A DNA stretch of 64,000 nucleotides from Strongylocentrotus purpuratus. Lineage: Eukaryota; Echinodermata; Echinoidea; Camarodonta; Strongylocentrotidae. The stretch spans positions 30,944,797-31,008,796 of the forward strand of contig NW_022145597.1 of assembly GCF_000002235.5 (NCBI RefSeq), in the 5' to 3' direction. The position numbers and the translations under genes are program-made. A model generated the notes under the pieces. It was not told where the DNA came from. It searched no databases and was given only the letters and a program-made list of their open reading frames with translations. This document shows, one piece after another, positions 1-10,999 of this stretch (positions are counted from its first letter, which is position 1; every line of letters starts with the position of its first letter).

Positions 1-955
1 CTTTAGATGATCGCATAAGGGCACAATTTTTAAGCGGCAGTGGGAAATGTGGATAAAACAAATGATGGGCACTCACATCAAAAGCCAATCACATCAAAAG
101 TAACAAGGAAACTAATCAGATGTGAAAAGTGGCATTTATTAGAAGGGGAAAGGGGCAGTTATTAAAAAGGGAAAATGGGCACTATCGGAAGGGAATAGGA
201 CATTTCTCATACCTAAAAGAGGCACTCATCAGAGGTGGAAAGGGGCAGTTCTTTGATGGTAAAATGGACTCATTACAAATAAAAAGGGGCACTTGTCAAA
301 GTAAAGGAGAGAACTTGTCAGATCAGGATCGGGGTACTTATCGGAGTTGAAAAGACGACATTTATAAGAAAGGGGAAGGGACACTTTTTACAAAAAGAAA
401 AGGTTCAGTTATTAGAAAAGAAGAGCGCGTGTTAAAGTAAAACATACACTTCTCAGACGTAAAAAGAGGGCACATCTTAAACCTGAACAGGGGCAGTTAA
501 TAGAAGGGAAAAGGGACATTGATTAAAGAGAAAAAGGGGGACTTGTCAAAGTAAAAGGGGCATCGGTCAGATTGAAATATCAAATTAATAATGTATACAC
601 TTATGACCTCGAAAAAATAATTGCTATTTTGTTATTAAGTTCTCCATTAACAGCGGCGCCAGTCATCCATCAACAAACAACCTGCATACGATCTTTCCTC
701 CAACTTGGCCTGACAAAATGATCAATGCCTATGCGTGCGAAAGTCCTCCCGTCCGGGCCTCCCTTTACCGCGGCGCCAGCCATCCATCAACAAACAACCC
801 GCATACGATCTTTCCTCCGACTTGGCCAGACAAAACGATCAATGCCTGTGCGTGCGACTTTGAGAATATATCCGGCTTCACAAACGGGTAGACCCGGGAG
901 GGGTTTCAAACTTTTCCGCACTCGGATTTCATCAAAGCAATCCAGTATTTAATAG
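1..955 (+). repeat. Segmental duplication copy A, minisatellite-rich part
   Basis: This block recurs in direct orientation at about 13089-14040 with high identity, starting with the same bases (ctttagatgatcgcataagg). Its first 560 bases are an irregular minisatellite of about 22-25 bases whose core reads aaaaggggcacttatcag. From about 640 to 935 there is a tandem duplication of about 125 bases, recognisable by two copies of ggcgccag followed by catccatcaacaaacaac. Reading frames here exist only because the repeat lacks stops in one frame; I see no gene. The window edge cuts the left end, so the full length of the duplication is unknown. Confidence 0.85.
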
Positions 956-1444
956 AATACTTCAATGGGTCCTATTGTTATCTATGTTGGTTAAAACCTA
1001 GCTTTACATTGTTCATTTTAAGCTTCATAAGAAAAAGACAACTTTAATTTGTTGTTATTTATTTATGCAGTTTTTAATACATGATAGAAATCAAAATACA
1101 TGTACATTGAAAGATAATTTATATGAAGAAAATACAGAACTGGGCCCTGTTTTTCATGAATTGTTATTGTAATATTTTCCAACTTCAGGTTGAGGCCATT
1201 GTTGAGAATTACACACAAGAAAGCTGGCTGATGAATGTTTGGTAAATTTTCCTGAACATTTTAGACAATAATCTTTTAATTTGAATTGCGGCCTCAAGAT
1301 TTTCATGGTTCTGTACAAGAACAAAATGTCTTGCCACCTACTCTTAAAATTGAATTTCCCCATGTACTGTACTTTCGTAAGTTTATAAATTGATGATAAT
1401 TGGTTTTCCCAATCTTTTGAATTGTAGGTCTGAATTTTTAGTTA
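956..1444. other. AT-rich stretch without a gene
   Basis: Present in duplication copy A but absent from copy B, where the flanking homology closes up. Nothing recognisable as an exon or RNA gene was seen. Confidence 0.5.
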
Positions 1445-1772
1445 AGTCTGATGTTTGAAGGGAGAGTCCACCCTGAGGATGGGTTTACTCCGCCTTTACT
1501 TGGCCACACACATTCTCAGGTTGGACTTCCCCTTCATTGCTACCGGGGCTAGACTCGACAAGCTTCGCTTTTTCTAGCCCCATCTACATTACTCACCTTT
1601 TTATGTTTTAATGTTGATGTTTTTGTTAACTGATGTAGATTTTCATTGTTCTTTTATGGTTATGTATCTGTTTTCATTTGCTCTATGTGTCAAATGTGTT
1701 TAATGTAATCTGTTACCTTGTATATTTTTCTGGTTTTTAATGTGGAAAATAAATGAAATGAAATGAAATGTA
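1445..1772 (+). mobile_element. 3' end of a non-LTR retrotransposon (LINE-like tail)
   Basis: The stretch ends in aataaatgaaatgaaatgaaatg, a polyadenylation-like signal running into a short (aaatg)n microsatellite. That ending is usual for 3' ends of invertebrate LINE elements of the CR1/Jockey/RTE type. The 300 bases before it carry no reverse transcriptase, so this is at most a 5'-truncated copy or a SINE that shares a LINE tail. The family assignment is inferred from tail structure only. Confidence 0.5.
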
Positions 1773-1929
1773 TTATTAGTGTGGATACAGAAAATGGGTG
1801 GTTTGAGGATCAAAACAATCCAGCATATACATGTACATCTATTATGTATAACATCTATTAAACCATATATATACTTTAGTGTAACTGCATGATATCAATA
1901 TTTGTTAAAATTGAGTTACCTCTGATTGT

Positions 1930-2594
1930 AATAAGGCCAAGCATAATGGAGCCAACCGAGACTTTGCAGGCATTGTGTCATATGTCAGTGGGAAGTGTCC
2001 TGCAATCAAGGTTCCTTGGATGGACCTAAAACACCTACCCCTGGAGGAACTGGCTGCAGAACTGTCCAAGGGAGTCTTCAGCTGTCAGAGGAACTCTGTC
2101 ATTGATGCAGCTGTTAAGAAAACACAGCAGAGCAAAAAGGATGAGACAGCTACTACAAGTGCAGTTACAGAGACCAGGGAGACCGATGCAGGTGCTTCTG
2201 AGGAAGCAGTTCTCAAAGACTCATAAAGGGAAGAAGAAGAACCTAAGCAGGGAACGACAGAGAGGACGGATGGTAATGGGCTCTGCAGAGATGGCGGAAG
2301 CATGATTGATGAAAATGCAGGAACGACCAACGAGAGAGTTGGGGGACTAAGGATAAACTGTGCCAAAATGAGGACTCTGATAATGAGCTCGAGGGTACCA
2401 ATAGACAGCCACAAGCGACAAAGAAGAGAAAGCTATCCAAAATATCAACGTCTCCTGGCAAAGATGATGCCAAGAGCAAGAGGAACAAGACTGCAAAGAT
2501 GCCTTTCCAGTCTACCAGTGTTATGCATGTCAAGATTATCAGTAAAGCCTTGAAAGGAAAGAAGGGCAAGGGTAAAAGAGGTAAAAAGAAGTGA
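1930..2594 (+). pseudogene. 3' end of an unrecognised lysine-rich host protein gene, broken
   Basis: A reading frame from about 1930 to a stop at 2224-2226 codes for an ordinary-looking protein segment (for example PWMDLKHLPLEELAAELSKG). The same frame continues past that stop with an acidic, polar segment (REEEEPKQGTTERTDG). From about 2350 another frame takes over with a typical nuclear basic tail (ATKKRKLSKISTSPGKDD, then KALKGKKGKGKRGKKK) and ends in a stop at 2592-2594. One stop and one frameshift therefore separate three parts that look like one C-terminus. The tail resembles those of nucleolar or chromatin proteins, but I do not recognise the family. It lies in the part of duplication copy A that copy B lacks. 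No poly-A tract follows, so there is no sign of retrocopying. A sequencing error or an intron at 2226-2350 could also explain the frame change. Confidence 0.5.
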
Positions 2595-2914
2595 ATGAAC
2601 AATAATGGCAACAGTCATCCAACTACAGTGGAATTAAAACGCCATAAAAACCACCAACAACAACAACAGTACATAGTATGCTTCTTGTTGGATTCAGCCA
2701 AACGTACACTGTGAAGAAATTGTCCAGGGTTCTTGGGAAGGACCTGTTTACCTTTGATCCCCTTTGATTACAAGGGGTTGGCGAATGAGGGGTTGAGGGA
2801 TAAGGCAACTTTGCATATATGGAAATTATGCATCGAAAGATTTATTACCCTTTTAGGTAACCTTGTGAGGAAACAATAGCCAACAGTAATTTTAACAAAG
2901 AAAGAAGGGCTTGA

Positions 2915-3671
2915 TCTTTGCATACAATACCACTGCTTACCAGTGCATTTTGTAATTTTCACTTTTGAGCCTGCCCCCTTATTCTGATATACTGCTCATT
3001 CCATGGCTACAAAATCATAACTAATTTGGTATCATTTAAACAATTTGTTATTGATACAAAACAAAGTGATGATCATTGAGTTTCCAAACTTTTATGAGAG
3101 CCTTATATCTTTCCGATGACTCAATGCTATACAAGTTTTAACAAAGTATTATTTGAATAAACTTCATTGAGCTTCTTTCGTGTAGTTAAGTTTGGCCTAA
3201 TTGCTACACCTAATTCTCAACCATATGCTTACTTTAAAGATACTATGTTCCTTTTGCAGCCAACCTCAAATTCTCTAGAACTTATGAATAGGACTGCGGT
3301 AATTATGGATATGTCATGTATGTCCTATCTGTGAAATTTAAACATTAGCAGTGTCCTAGTATTCAAATTATGCAAGGCAACTGTTTACCTCACTGTCAGA
3401 CACTATTGAATGACTGACTGACATCTTTCTTTCTTATAAAATGAGCTGTAACAGGTACATGAGCATTTGTCCACATCGATAACCCACTACTTGTAATGGC
3501 CGAAATTAAACTGATTGTGAATCTTTGTGCAGCACAAAATGTACAGATATGTGTATTAAGTCTATTATAGCTGTGGATTTGAGTATGCCATAACAAGAAA
3601 ATGGCTTCAGTTTTTCTAATATTTTGGAAGCAGACCCCTAAAACTCTAGAAAGCTAGGTGCTCCTCTACCC
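2915..3671 (+). repeat. Segmental duplication copy A, distal part
   Basis: Matches about 14075-14770 in direct orientation. Both hold the sequence around ccatggctac, the phrase gagtttccaaacttttatgag and the ending atggcttcagtttttc, with lower identity than the first part. In copy A the 65-bp tandem array begins at the end of this homology; in copy B the corresponding sequence occurs once. No exon is recognised. Confidence 0.75.
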
Positions 3672-5863
3672 CTTCATAGTCTACACGCACAGACTCCAAT
3701 ATAAGACACTTCACCTAAAATCCACACTCCTAAAGCCTTCATAGTCTACAAGCACAGACTCCAATATAAGACACTTCACCTCAAATCCACACTCCTAAAG
3801 CCTTCATAGTCTACAAGCACAGACTCCAATATAAGACACTTCACCTCAAATCCACACTCCTAAAGCCTTCGTAGTCTACACGCACAGACTCCAATATAAG
3901 ACACTTCACCTCAATCAAATCCACACTCCTGAAGCCTTCATAGTCTACACGCACAGACTCCAATATAAGACACTTCACCTCAAATCCACACTCCTAAAGC
4001 CTTCATAGTCTACAAGCACAGACTCCAATATAAGACACATCACCTCAAATCCACACTCCTAAAGCCTTCATAGTCTACACGCACAGACTCCAATATAAGA
4101 CACTTCACCTCAAATCTACACTCCTAAAGCCTTCATAGTCTACAAGCACAGACTCCAATATAAGACACTTCACCTTAAATCCACACTCCTAAAGCCTTCA
4201 TAGTCTACACGCATAGACTCCAATATAAGACGCTTCACCTCAATCAAATCCACACTCCTGAAGCCTTCATAGTCTACACGCACAGACTCCAATATAAGAC
4301 ACATCACCTCAATCAAATCCACACTCCTTAGGCCTTCATAGTCTACACGCACAGACTCCAATATAAGACACATCACCTCAATCAAATCCACACTCCTGAA
4401 GCATTCATAGTCTACACGCATAGACTCCAATATAAGACGCTTCACCTCAATCAAATTCACACTCCTAAAGCCTTCATAGTCTACACGCACAGACTCTAAT
4501 ATAAGACACATCACCTCAAATCCACACTCCTAAAGCCTTCATAGTCTACAAGCACAGACTCCAATATAAGACACTTCACCTCAAATCCACACTCCTAAAG
4601 CCTTCATAGTCTACAAGCACAGACTCCAATATAAGACACTTCACCTCAAATCCACACTCCTAAAGCCTTCGTAGTCTACACGCACAGACTCCAATATAAG
4701 ACACTTCACCTCAATCAAATCCACACTCCTGAAGCCTTCATAGTCTACACGCATAGACTCCAATATAAGACACTTCACCTCAAATCCACACTCCTAAAGC
4801 CTTCATAGTCTACAAGCACAGACTCCAATATAAGACACTTCACCTCAAATCTACACTCCTAAAGCCTTCATAGTCTACAAGCACAGACTCCAATATAAGA
4901 CACTTCACCTTAAATCCACACTCCTAAAGCCTTCATAGTCTACACGCATAGACTCCAATATAAGACGCTTCACCTCAATCAAATCCACACTCCTGAAGCC
5001 TTCATACTCTACACGCACAGACTCCAATATAAGACACATCACCTCAATCAAATCCACACTCCTGAAGCCTTCATAGTCTACACGCACAGACTCCAATATA
5101 AGACACATCACCTCAATCAAATCCACACTCCTGAAGCCTTCATAGTCTACACGCATAGGGTGGTATTCTCTTAAGTTAAGCCGGGACTAAGTCCAGACTA
5201 AACAAGAATTTTAGTTCGCACTTCTATGGAATGCTAGGTTTCATCTTCCTCCTTCAATATTCATGACAAAGATAATCTACCAAGGACTTTGTTGAAATTT
5301 AGTGTATACTCATATTATCTTTTTCTTCCTATTTCAGTGCAAAATTAATTTGTTGGACACTTTTCATTGACGGATTTAAATAATCTGTTCAGGGCAAATT
5401 AGTTCACAACAGGCACTCCATAAAAGTGTGAACTAACTAAGCACGCGCTAACTTAGTACGCGCTACCGGAATACCACCCATAGACTCCAATATAAGACAC
5501 TTCTCCTCAAATCTACACTCCTAAAGCCATCATAGTCTACACGCACAGACTCCAATATAAGACACTTCACCTCAAATCCACACTCCTAAAGCCTTCATAG
5601 TCTACACGCACAGACTCCAATATAAGACACTTCACCTCAATCAAATCCACACTCCTGAAGCCTTCATAGTCTACACGCACAGACTCCAATATAAGACACT
5701 TCACCTCAAATCCACACTCCTAAAGCCTTCATAGTCTACACGCACAGACTCCAATATAAGACACTTCACCTCAAATCCACACTCCTAAAGCCTTCATAGT
5801 CTACACGCACAGACTCCAATATAAGACACTTCACCTCAATCAAATGCACACTCCTAAAGCCTT
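3672..5863 (+). repeat. 65/69-bp tandem array
   Basis: More than thirty copies of a unit beginning cttcatagtctacacgcaca occur in 65-base and 69-base versions that differ by a 4-base insertion (cctcaaatcc against cctcaatcaaatcc). Runs of the 69-base version are divisible by three and so stay open on the minus strand, giving repeated VDYEGFRS-type peptides; I read these as satellite frames, not genes. The array is interrupted at 5158-5479 by a MITE. Longer blocks are repeated as well (about 3700-4230 resembles 4515-4970), so groups of units have been copied together. Confidence 0.95.
5158..5479. mobile_element. 322-bp MITE inserted in the tandem array
   Basis: The insert begins GGGTGGTATTC and ends GAATACCACCC, perfect 11-base terminal inverted repeats. 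It is flanked by ATA at 5155-5157 and 5480-5482; removing the insert and one ATA restores the array unit (cacgcatagactcc) exactly. A 3-base target duplication with G-rich termini fits PIF/Harbinger-type MITEs, although ATA is not the usual TWA target. It has no coding capacity. Insertion into a known repeat makes both boundaries certain. Confidence 0.85.
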
Positions 5864-7531
5864 GAGCAGAGCCTAATCCTGTCAGTTTCTTGCTGTGTCA
5901 GCTTAAGTACAGAGCGTATTGTAGTCTCATTTTGCAGATACTTTTACACACAACAACTGACAAAGGTTTGTGCTTCTCTCATACACACACAATCCATTAC
6001 ACAACTTCTTTTCATCCTTTTCCTCTCTGCTGCCCTCCCTCCATCTCAAATGCTCCTCAAGTGCATATTTCTTGCGTCTTCTTTGTCACCCCATCTTTCT
6101 CTCTCCCTCTCTTTCATTCTTTCCCTTTCTGCCTTTAGTTGTCTCTTCTGTTATCACTCCTCTTTCTCTTTTGTCCGCTTTCCTTTCCTCCCTCCCCCTC
6201 TCCCTCCCCCTCTCTCTCCCACTCTCTCTCTCTCTCTCTCTCTCTCACATGTTCTCTTTCTTTCACGCTCCTCTCCCTGCTCTCCCGTGCCCCCTCTCTT
6301 CTCTCTCTATCTTTATTCTTCTATTCAACCTTTTCACTTTGTTTTATTTTTGCCTCTCTCACTTTTTCTTATCGAAGTGTTGTTTTTCGTATTATCCCTG
6401 TATGCCAACATTATTATACTAATTATACATTACTGAATTTATAGCATATAACAAAATACCCAAAACAAACACGCTAGGTATGTTTTGCAAGTTCAGGTGA
6501 TTTTATTATCAGCATTATTACCAATACTATTAGTTATTCCCCTAATACCATGCTTACAATGTCTTATTGTTTCGTAGGGCGAAAAAAGAGCAAAACTGGG
6601 AGAAGATTTTTAACTTGAAGCTTATGCTAAAAAGATGTATATTATTATGCTAGATTTTAAGAATGGTTATACTTGTAACCCTACATATTTGTATACACCT
6701 TTGAAAGATCTATAATGAATGGATACATGGAAGTGAAGGCAAAATATGTATTAATAATGAAAACCACTCACCATCATTTAATTTTAGAGGATTAACAAGG
6801 TTAAAGGGTTTAAACAGTACAGGAGGGATAAAGAAGATTCTAATTATATTAGGATGTTGCAAAAACACGATGGAAGGTGATAATTTCTTGCTTTTATTTC
6901 ATTGTTTCTTCAGGAAGAATGAACATCGAGTGTCCCGGATGTTGCCTCATGGTCCCTTCCTATGTGAGAAATAAAAGAAGACAAATATATTTTGTTTGAA
7001 AAATAATGAGGAAATTGTGGAAAAAAGGGAGTCAGAGATAGACGGGAGAGGGGAGAGAGAGAGAAAGAGAGAGAGAGAGGGGGAGACAGAGAGAAAGTGG
7101 GAGAAAAGCACCTTTAGCACCTGGGGAGGGGCCCGTCTCCAAATAAAAGTAAAATTAACATGTTTTTACTCCCTGGATCCGCCACTGGCTCATGTCCACC
7201 GTCTCGTATAGGCCCATAATATTATAGTCTTAAACATTGCTTACTTGAGACTTGACAGGTATCTAAATTGTTAAAGCAAAATACATGTAAAAGGTTTATA
7301 AGTGGTGGATTGTTTTAATACTCATTTAGAGTTTTGATCTGCCCGCTTGCCAGTACCCCCCCCCCCCTCTCCTACATAAAAACAATGATAAAAAGTGATT
7401 GAGTCTAATTTGAAATTGGATGATTAAAATGCAACTCTGTATATATATATACTGTGAGTGGAAAATCATTGGTTGAACACATGCACTACAATTATCTTGT
7501 TATTGTTATTGTACAAATATACGTACCGAGT
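5864..7531. other. Intergenic stretch with low-complexity tracts
   Basis: Holds a CT-rich tract at about 6000-6330 ending in (ct)n near 6225-6245, a GA-rich tract at about 7040-7100, a poly-C run near 7355 and a short (ta)n at 7440. The open frames here follow the low-complexity composition. The last 250 bases are the probable 3' flank of the peptide gene on the minus strand; I see no clear AATAAA, only attaaa-like candidates near 7315. Confidence 0.6.
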
Positions 7532-8845
7532 CTAACGGCCATGGTGGTGGTGATGGTAGTGACCTGCGCAGATCAATCGAAGATACTCTTCGCTGAGATC
7601 CTCTTCTTTCATCTCTGGGATCGCAGCCAGAATTTTAGCACCTAAAGATAAACATAAAATTTGAAAGTTTAATGAAACTAGGACACTTTTTTTTTAAAGG
7701 AAAAACACAAAAAACATACTGCAAAAATGATCTTTTTTCGGAGAAAAAATTAGAATAAAATATAAAAGCTGGCGGCCATCATGGACGTCTTGGGGAAATG
7801 TGCCGGGCGGCTATTTTGAGAAGAAAAAGGGACTCCTTCCTTTTTTCCAAAAATGTAGGACGCCAAACATTTTGTTGTTGTTGTTTTTTTTTGTTGGGGG
7901 GGGGGGGGGGCTTAAAACACTTAATGGAGATTCGAAGGTTTTGGGTGTAATACTCGACAAGGCACTAACCATAATATTATGTCCCTATAAGCTATAAGCA
8001 AGGCATTTTAATTCATTGTTTCTCCCCACCTACGATTTGAATGGTATACGCGGTAGGATGCGAGCGTTAAATTAATTTGGATGGATTATTAGGCAGGACT
8101 CGACACTAACAGGCACCGGCACACATGGGTATCAAAAAAATGTTAGTGTGGCTACTTACGAGCTTCTTCTGGAGAATGAGCAAACCCCTTGCATACGTTC
8201 CGTGCAACTAGGAGGCCCCGGTGCAATCCATAATGGTGTATGAAATGATGATAATGATGATGTATGTGTTTGAACCACCTCTGCAAGGCTACGGCGTCAT
8301 CAGGAGATGCAGCCTCCTCCGAGAGCATCAGATTCAGCACTGCATGGTTGCCATAGAAACGAGATGTAATGAAAACAAAGAAAAAAACCAGGGGTGAGCT
8401 TTCAAATATATATCGATGTACATACGCGCGATTAAAACAAGTTTTGGCTAGTTAAGGCGAGTGACGCATTTAGGGTGTCAAATAAATAGGCAAAAAATGA
8501 GAGGGAAACAAGGAAAGTTTGTTGAGTTTTTAAAAATGCATTTAGAGTACCCGTGCCTGGAAAACACATTATATTCTTACCGCCCCCCTCCCCTCGAGTA
8601 AAACAGGGTCGTACGACATAATTATGTGTTAACGAAGTGTCTTAATTTTACAGCTTTTCTGACAATAGCTTAGGGATTTTCTGACAGACTTCTTAAGGGG
8701 GCGGTCAAAACTTTTCAAGCATTGAGGTCCCTGGCTGACTTATATACTTACAAGTGTCCAATGCATCTTGCTCCTCAAAATCCTTGGCGCACACCATACT
8801 GGTTGCCACAATAGCACAGAGAACAACAGCTAGTTTCATCATCAT
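7532..8845 (-). CDS. Histidine-rich centrocin-like antimicrobial peptide precursor (3 coding exons)
   Basis: Coding exons are 8845-8752, 8339-8160 and 7641-7532. Every intron has GT-AG ends (donors gtaagt) and all phases agree, giving 127 residues. Residues 1-20 are a signal peptide (MMMKLAVVLCAIVATSMVCA, cut before K21). Residues 21 to about 52 are an acidic pro-segment (DFEEQDALD, SPDD). A basic segment begins at W53 (WFKHIHHHYHHFIHHYGLH) and carries one cysteine, C81. An acidic linker (PEEAR, KEEDLSEEY) follows, then a C-terminal segment with the second mature cysteine, C116, five consecutive histidines and a terminal Gly-Arg. Signal, pro-segment, Trp-led heavy chain with one Cys, linker, and short light chain with one Cys is the plan of sea urchin centrocins, disulfide-linked heterodimers made in coelomocytes. 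The difference is histidine in place of much of the usual Lys/Arg. Terminal Gly-Arg suggests trimming and amidation (inference). It could instead be a separate sister family. Confidence 0.82.
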
Positions 8846-8872
8846 CTTGACTAGTTTAACTTGGGAAGCAGC
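8846..8872 (-). other. 5' UTR part of coding exon 2 of the peptide gene, with its acceptor
   Basis: On the minus strand an acceptor (cacatattgcag) ends at 8873, and 27 bases of leader follow before the ATG at 8845. Three ATG codons lie in tandem in frame; I chose the first because it gives the longest signal peptide. The upstream partner exon is at about 10044-10105. Confidence 0.65.
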
Positions 8873-10043
8873 CTGCAATATGTGAAAGGCTATTCTGTTT
8901 GGTTTTTTAAAAAGAAGAGCAAAACAAACGAGAATTGGGAGTTATCCCCAATGTTCTGGTACCGTATTTCTGTGCTAAATTCCTCGAAAATGTTCGTCCT
9001 TATTATATTGCTAGAATATAGAAAGAATTGAATAGAATAGCATTTTTCTATTTTCAAACTCAGAAACACTGCCGGTTGGAATTTTTCCCCAAATAATTTT
9101 AAACGCTTAAGAAATCGCGTTTTGAATGGTGAAAATGAAAATTGTGCATAGATTTAATTTACATTAAAAAAGAAACTATCCCGTTAGGACTCTCTCTATT
9201 GGAAATACAGAAAAACAGAATGTGCCAATCTACAGATTTTTCAAAAATTGACATGAGTATTGAACTTCAGAAAGTTGTCAACAAATCAGTGTAATATTCT
9301 TTTCATATCCCAACACGTTATCACATGAAGGTATTTCCTTTCTATTTTGTATGTTCCATAATGCAAATTTACTCAAGCCTAAACAATAAATTAACGAATT
9401 ACCTCGCGTGGATAACTCATAGACTAATAAAGGTTTTGGGTTACCAATTCCCGGATTTTCAATACATTCTATAATTTCTGAACGATATTGATGAGAACTA
9501 AGCTTGTTAGCTCATAAGTTCGATCAGAGGCGGCGCAAATGTATTATTTGCCCAGGGTGCCATAAAAAAGTGACCTTAGAGATAGATAGATGGGTGATGA
9601 TAACAGTATATACGATTCAAATACCTTCGCAAAATCAAATTGAAAAGCGATTTCAATAGACTTGTCCAACACCTATTAAAATGTGCGAACATAACAACGA
9701 TGCGTTACGTAATCCAGACTTGATTTGACTCATCCACATGACCGCATCACCTCTACATGATTGATATCTTCATACACTGATACACGATTGCAGTCCGAAG
9801 ACATAACAAACATAACAAATCTAGCGTAAACGTACATCAAAGTTATGAATTTAAAATTAAATACACCAATAAGGCAGATTGTAAAATATATGCATTGTAT
9901 TGGTGAATAATAAAGAAACAAGTAATATGCCATTTGAATGAAGCAAGATTTAAAAATGGGTCCCCATAAAAATATTATCGAAAAATCGCTTATAAAGTAA
10001 AGTTCTTTAAATATAGTGTGCAAAGTAGGAAACAGATGCTTAC

Positions 10044-10137
10044 CAATCTGGTGAGATAGTTCTGAAGGCAGCTTGTTGCGGGTGAGATCAGCTCCTGAAT
10101 TGATGACTCGAACCGATTATGGCTTCGCTTTTATGGA
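10044..10137 (-). promoter_or_regulatory. Probable TATA box and 5' non-coding exon of the peptide gene
   Basis: On the minus strand CCATAAAAG (10136-10128) is a good TATA-like box. A start site about 25-30 bases on, near 10105, would give a leader exon ending at 10044 with a strong donor (gattg|gtaagcat). This would be joined to the acceptor at 8873 across a 1.17-kb intron. Two GATA motifs lie about 100 bases further upstream (tgataactgataac, near 10231-10243 on the plus strand). GATA factors act in sea urchin immune cells, so they are plausible regulators. All of this is inferred from motifs. Confidence 0.5.
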
Positions 10138-10904
10138 ATTATTCCTCACCACTTTCTTCATCTGAGCCTCTTTGATCATTCTTGCGTGCGTGTAATGATT
10201 GATAGGACCGATGAGGTTGGCCAGATGTTTTGATAACTGATAACTTTATTTGATTTGAGAGACTTTGTATTCAATGAGAAAAAGAAATAAAGAATAATGG
10301 GCGGATCATTGGAAAGTAGAATTTATCAATCTATCTCTTGTTCAACTATACTTCTTTATAAGGCTATAGATATACACGAACCTAGAAGTCATCAAGATCG
10401 GTTACATGTCTTTTCCCCCCAAAGATTTATATTTCCGAAGGTGAATATTTGCGAAGGTCAGTTAGTCCAAAAGTTTATCAATCTGAGGTTTTCTTATTCT
10501 AAATGATTGTTATTCAAAAGGTTTTTAGTTCCAAAAATTGAAAGGGGTTCATAATTCTGAAGGATTTAACGAACCTTTGGAAATGTGAGCTATGTCTAAT
10601 AGTGTTTAGCATTAAATTCCGTATCATAATTATGCGAGGGAGCGTAGCGACCGGGGGAGTATGTTAAAAGAATTACAAAGAGAGATAGAGTGGGAGGCAG
10701 AGGTGCGAGGGAGAGAGGGGGAGAGGGAAAAAACGAGATAATAGAGAGGAGAAAGAAGAGAGACAGAGGAGTGACAGAATGTTAAAGCAAGCCCAAATCT
10801 GAATACATTTAAAAAGAGATACAAACAATTACGTTTTACACAAACAGTTTATTCAGGACTACACATCCTCAAGAAAGATTACCGACTGTCCTTTTCAGGA
10901 CTCC

Positions 10905-10935
<31 letters not shown>

Positions 10936-10990
10936 ACATGGTGCACCCGCGAGCCTACTGTATATCTACATCACCATGCAAGCCGACACT
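10138..10990. other. Intergenic, GA-rich and CT microsatellites
   Basis: Upstream flank of the peptide gene, then a GA-rich tract at about 10660-10775 and a (ct)n run at about 10908-10936. No gene seen. Confidence 0.55.
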
Positions 10991-10999
10991 TACAAGCAG

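Noticed and set aside
4170-5156. Minus-strand frames with VDYEGFRS repeats in the 65/69-bp array
   Set aside because: Open only where consecutive 69-base units occur; they break at each 65-base unit.
3672-5863. The regular array as a CRISPR
   Set aside because: There are no unique spacers; the whole unit repeats, and the genome is eukaryotic.
5970-6444. Ser/Leu/Pro-rich frames
   Set aside because: CT-rich low complexity, open in all three plus frames at once.
7532-7570. The run of five histidines as an engineered tag or vector contamination
   Set aside because: It lies in the last exon of a spliced gene with intact introns and signal peptide, flanked by ordinary genomic sequence, and the upstream exon is independently His-rich.
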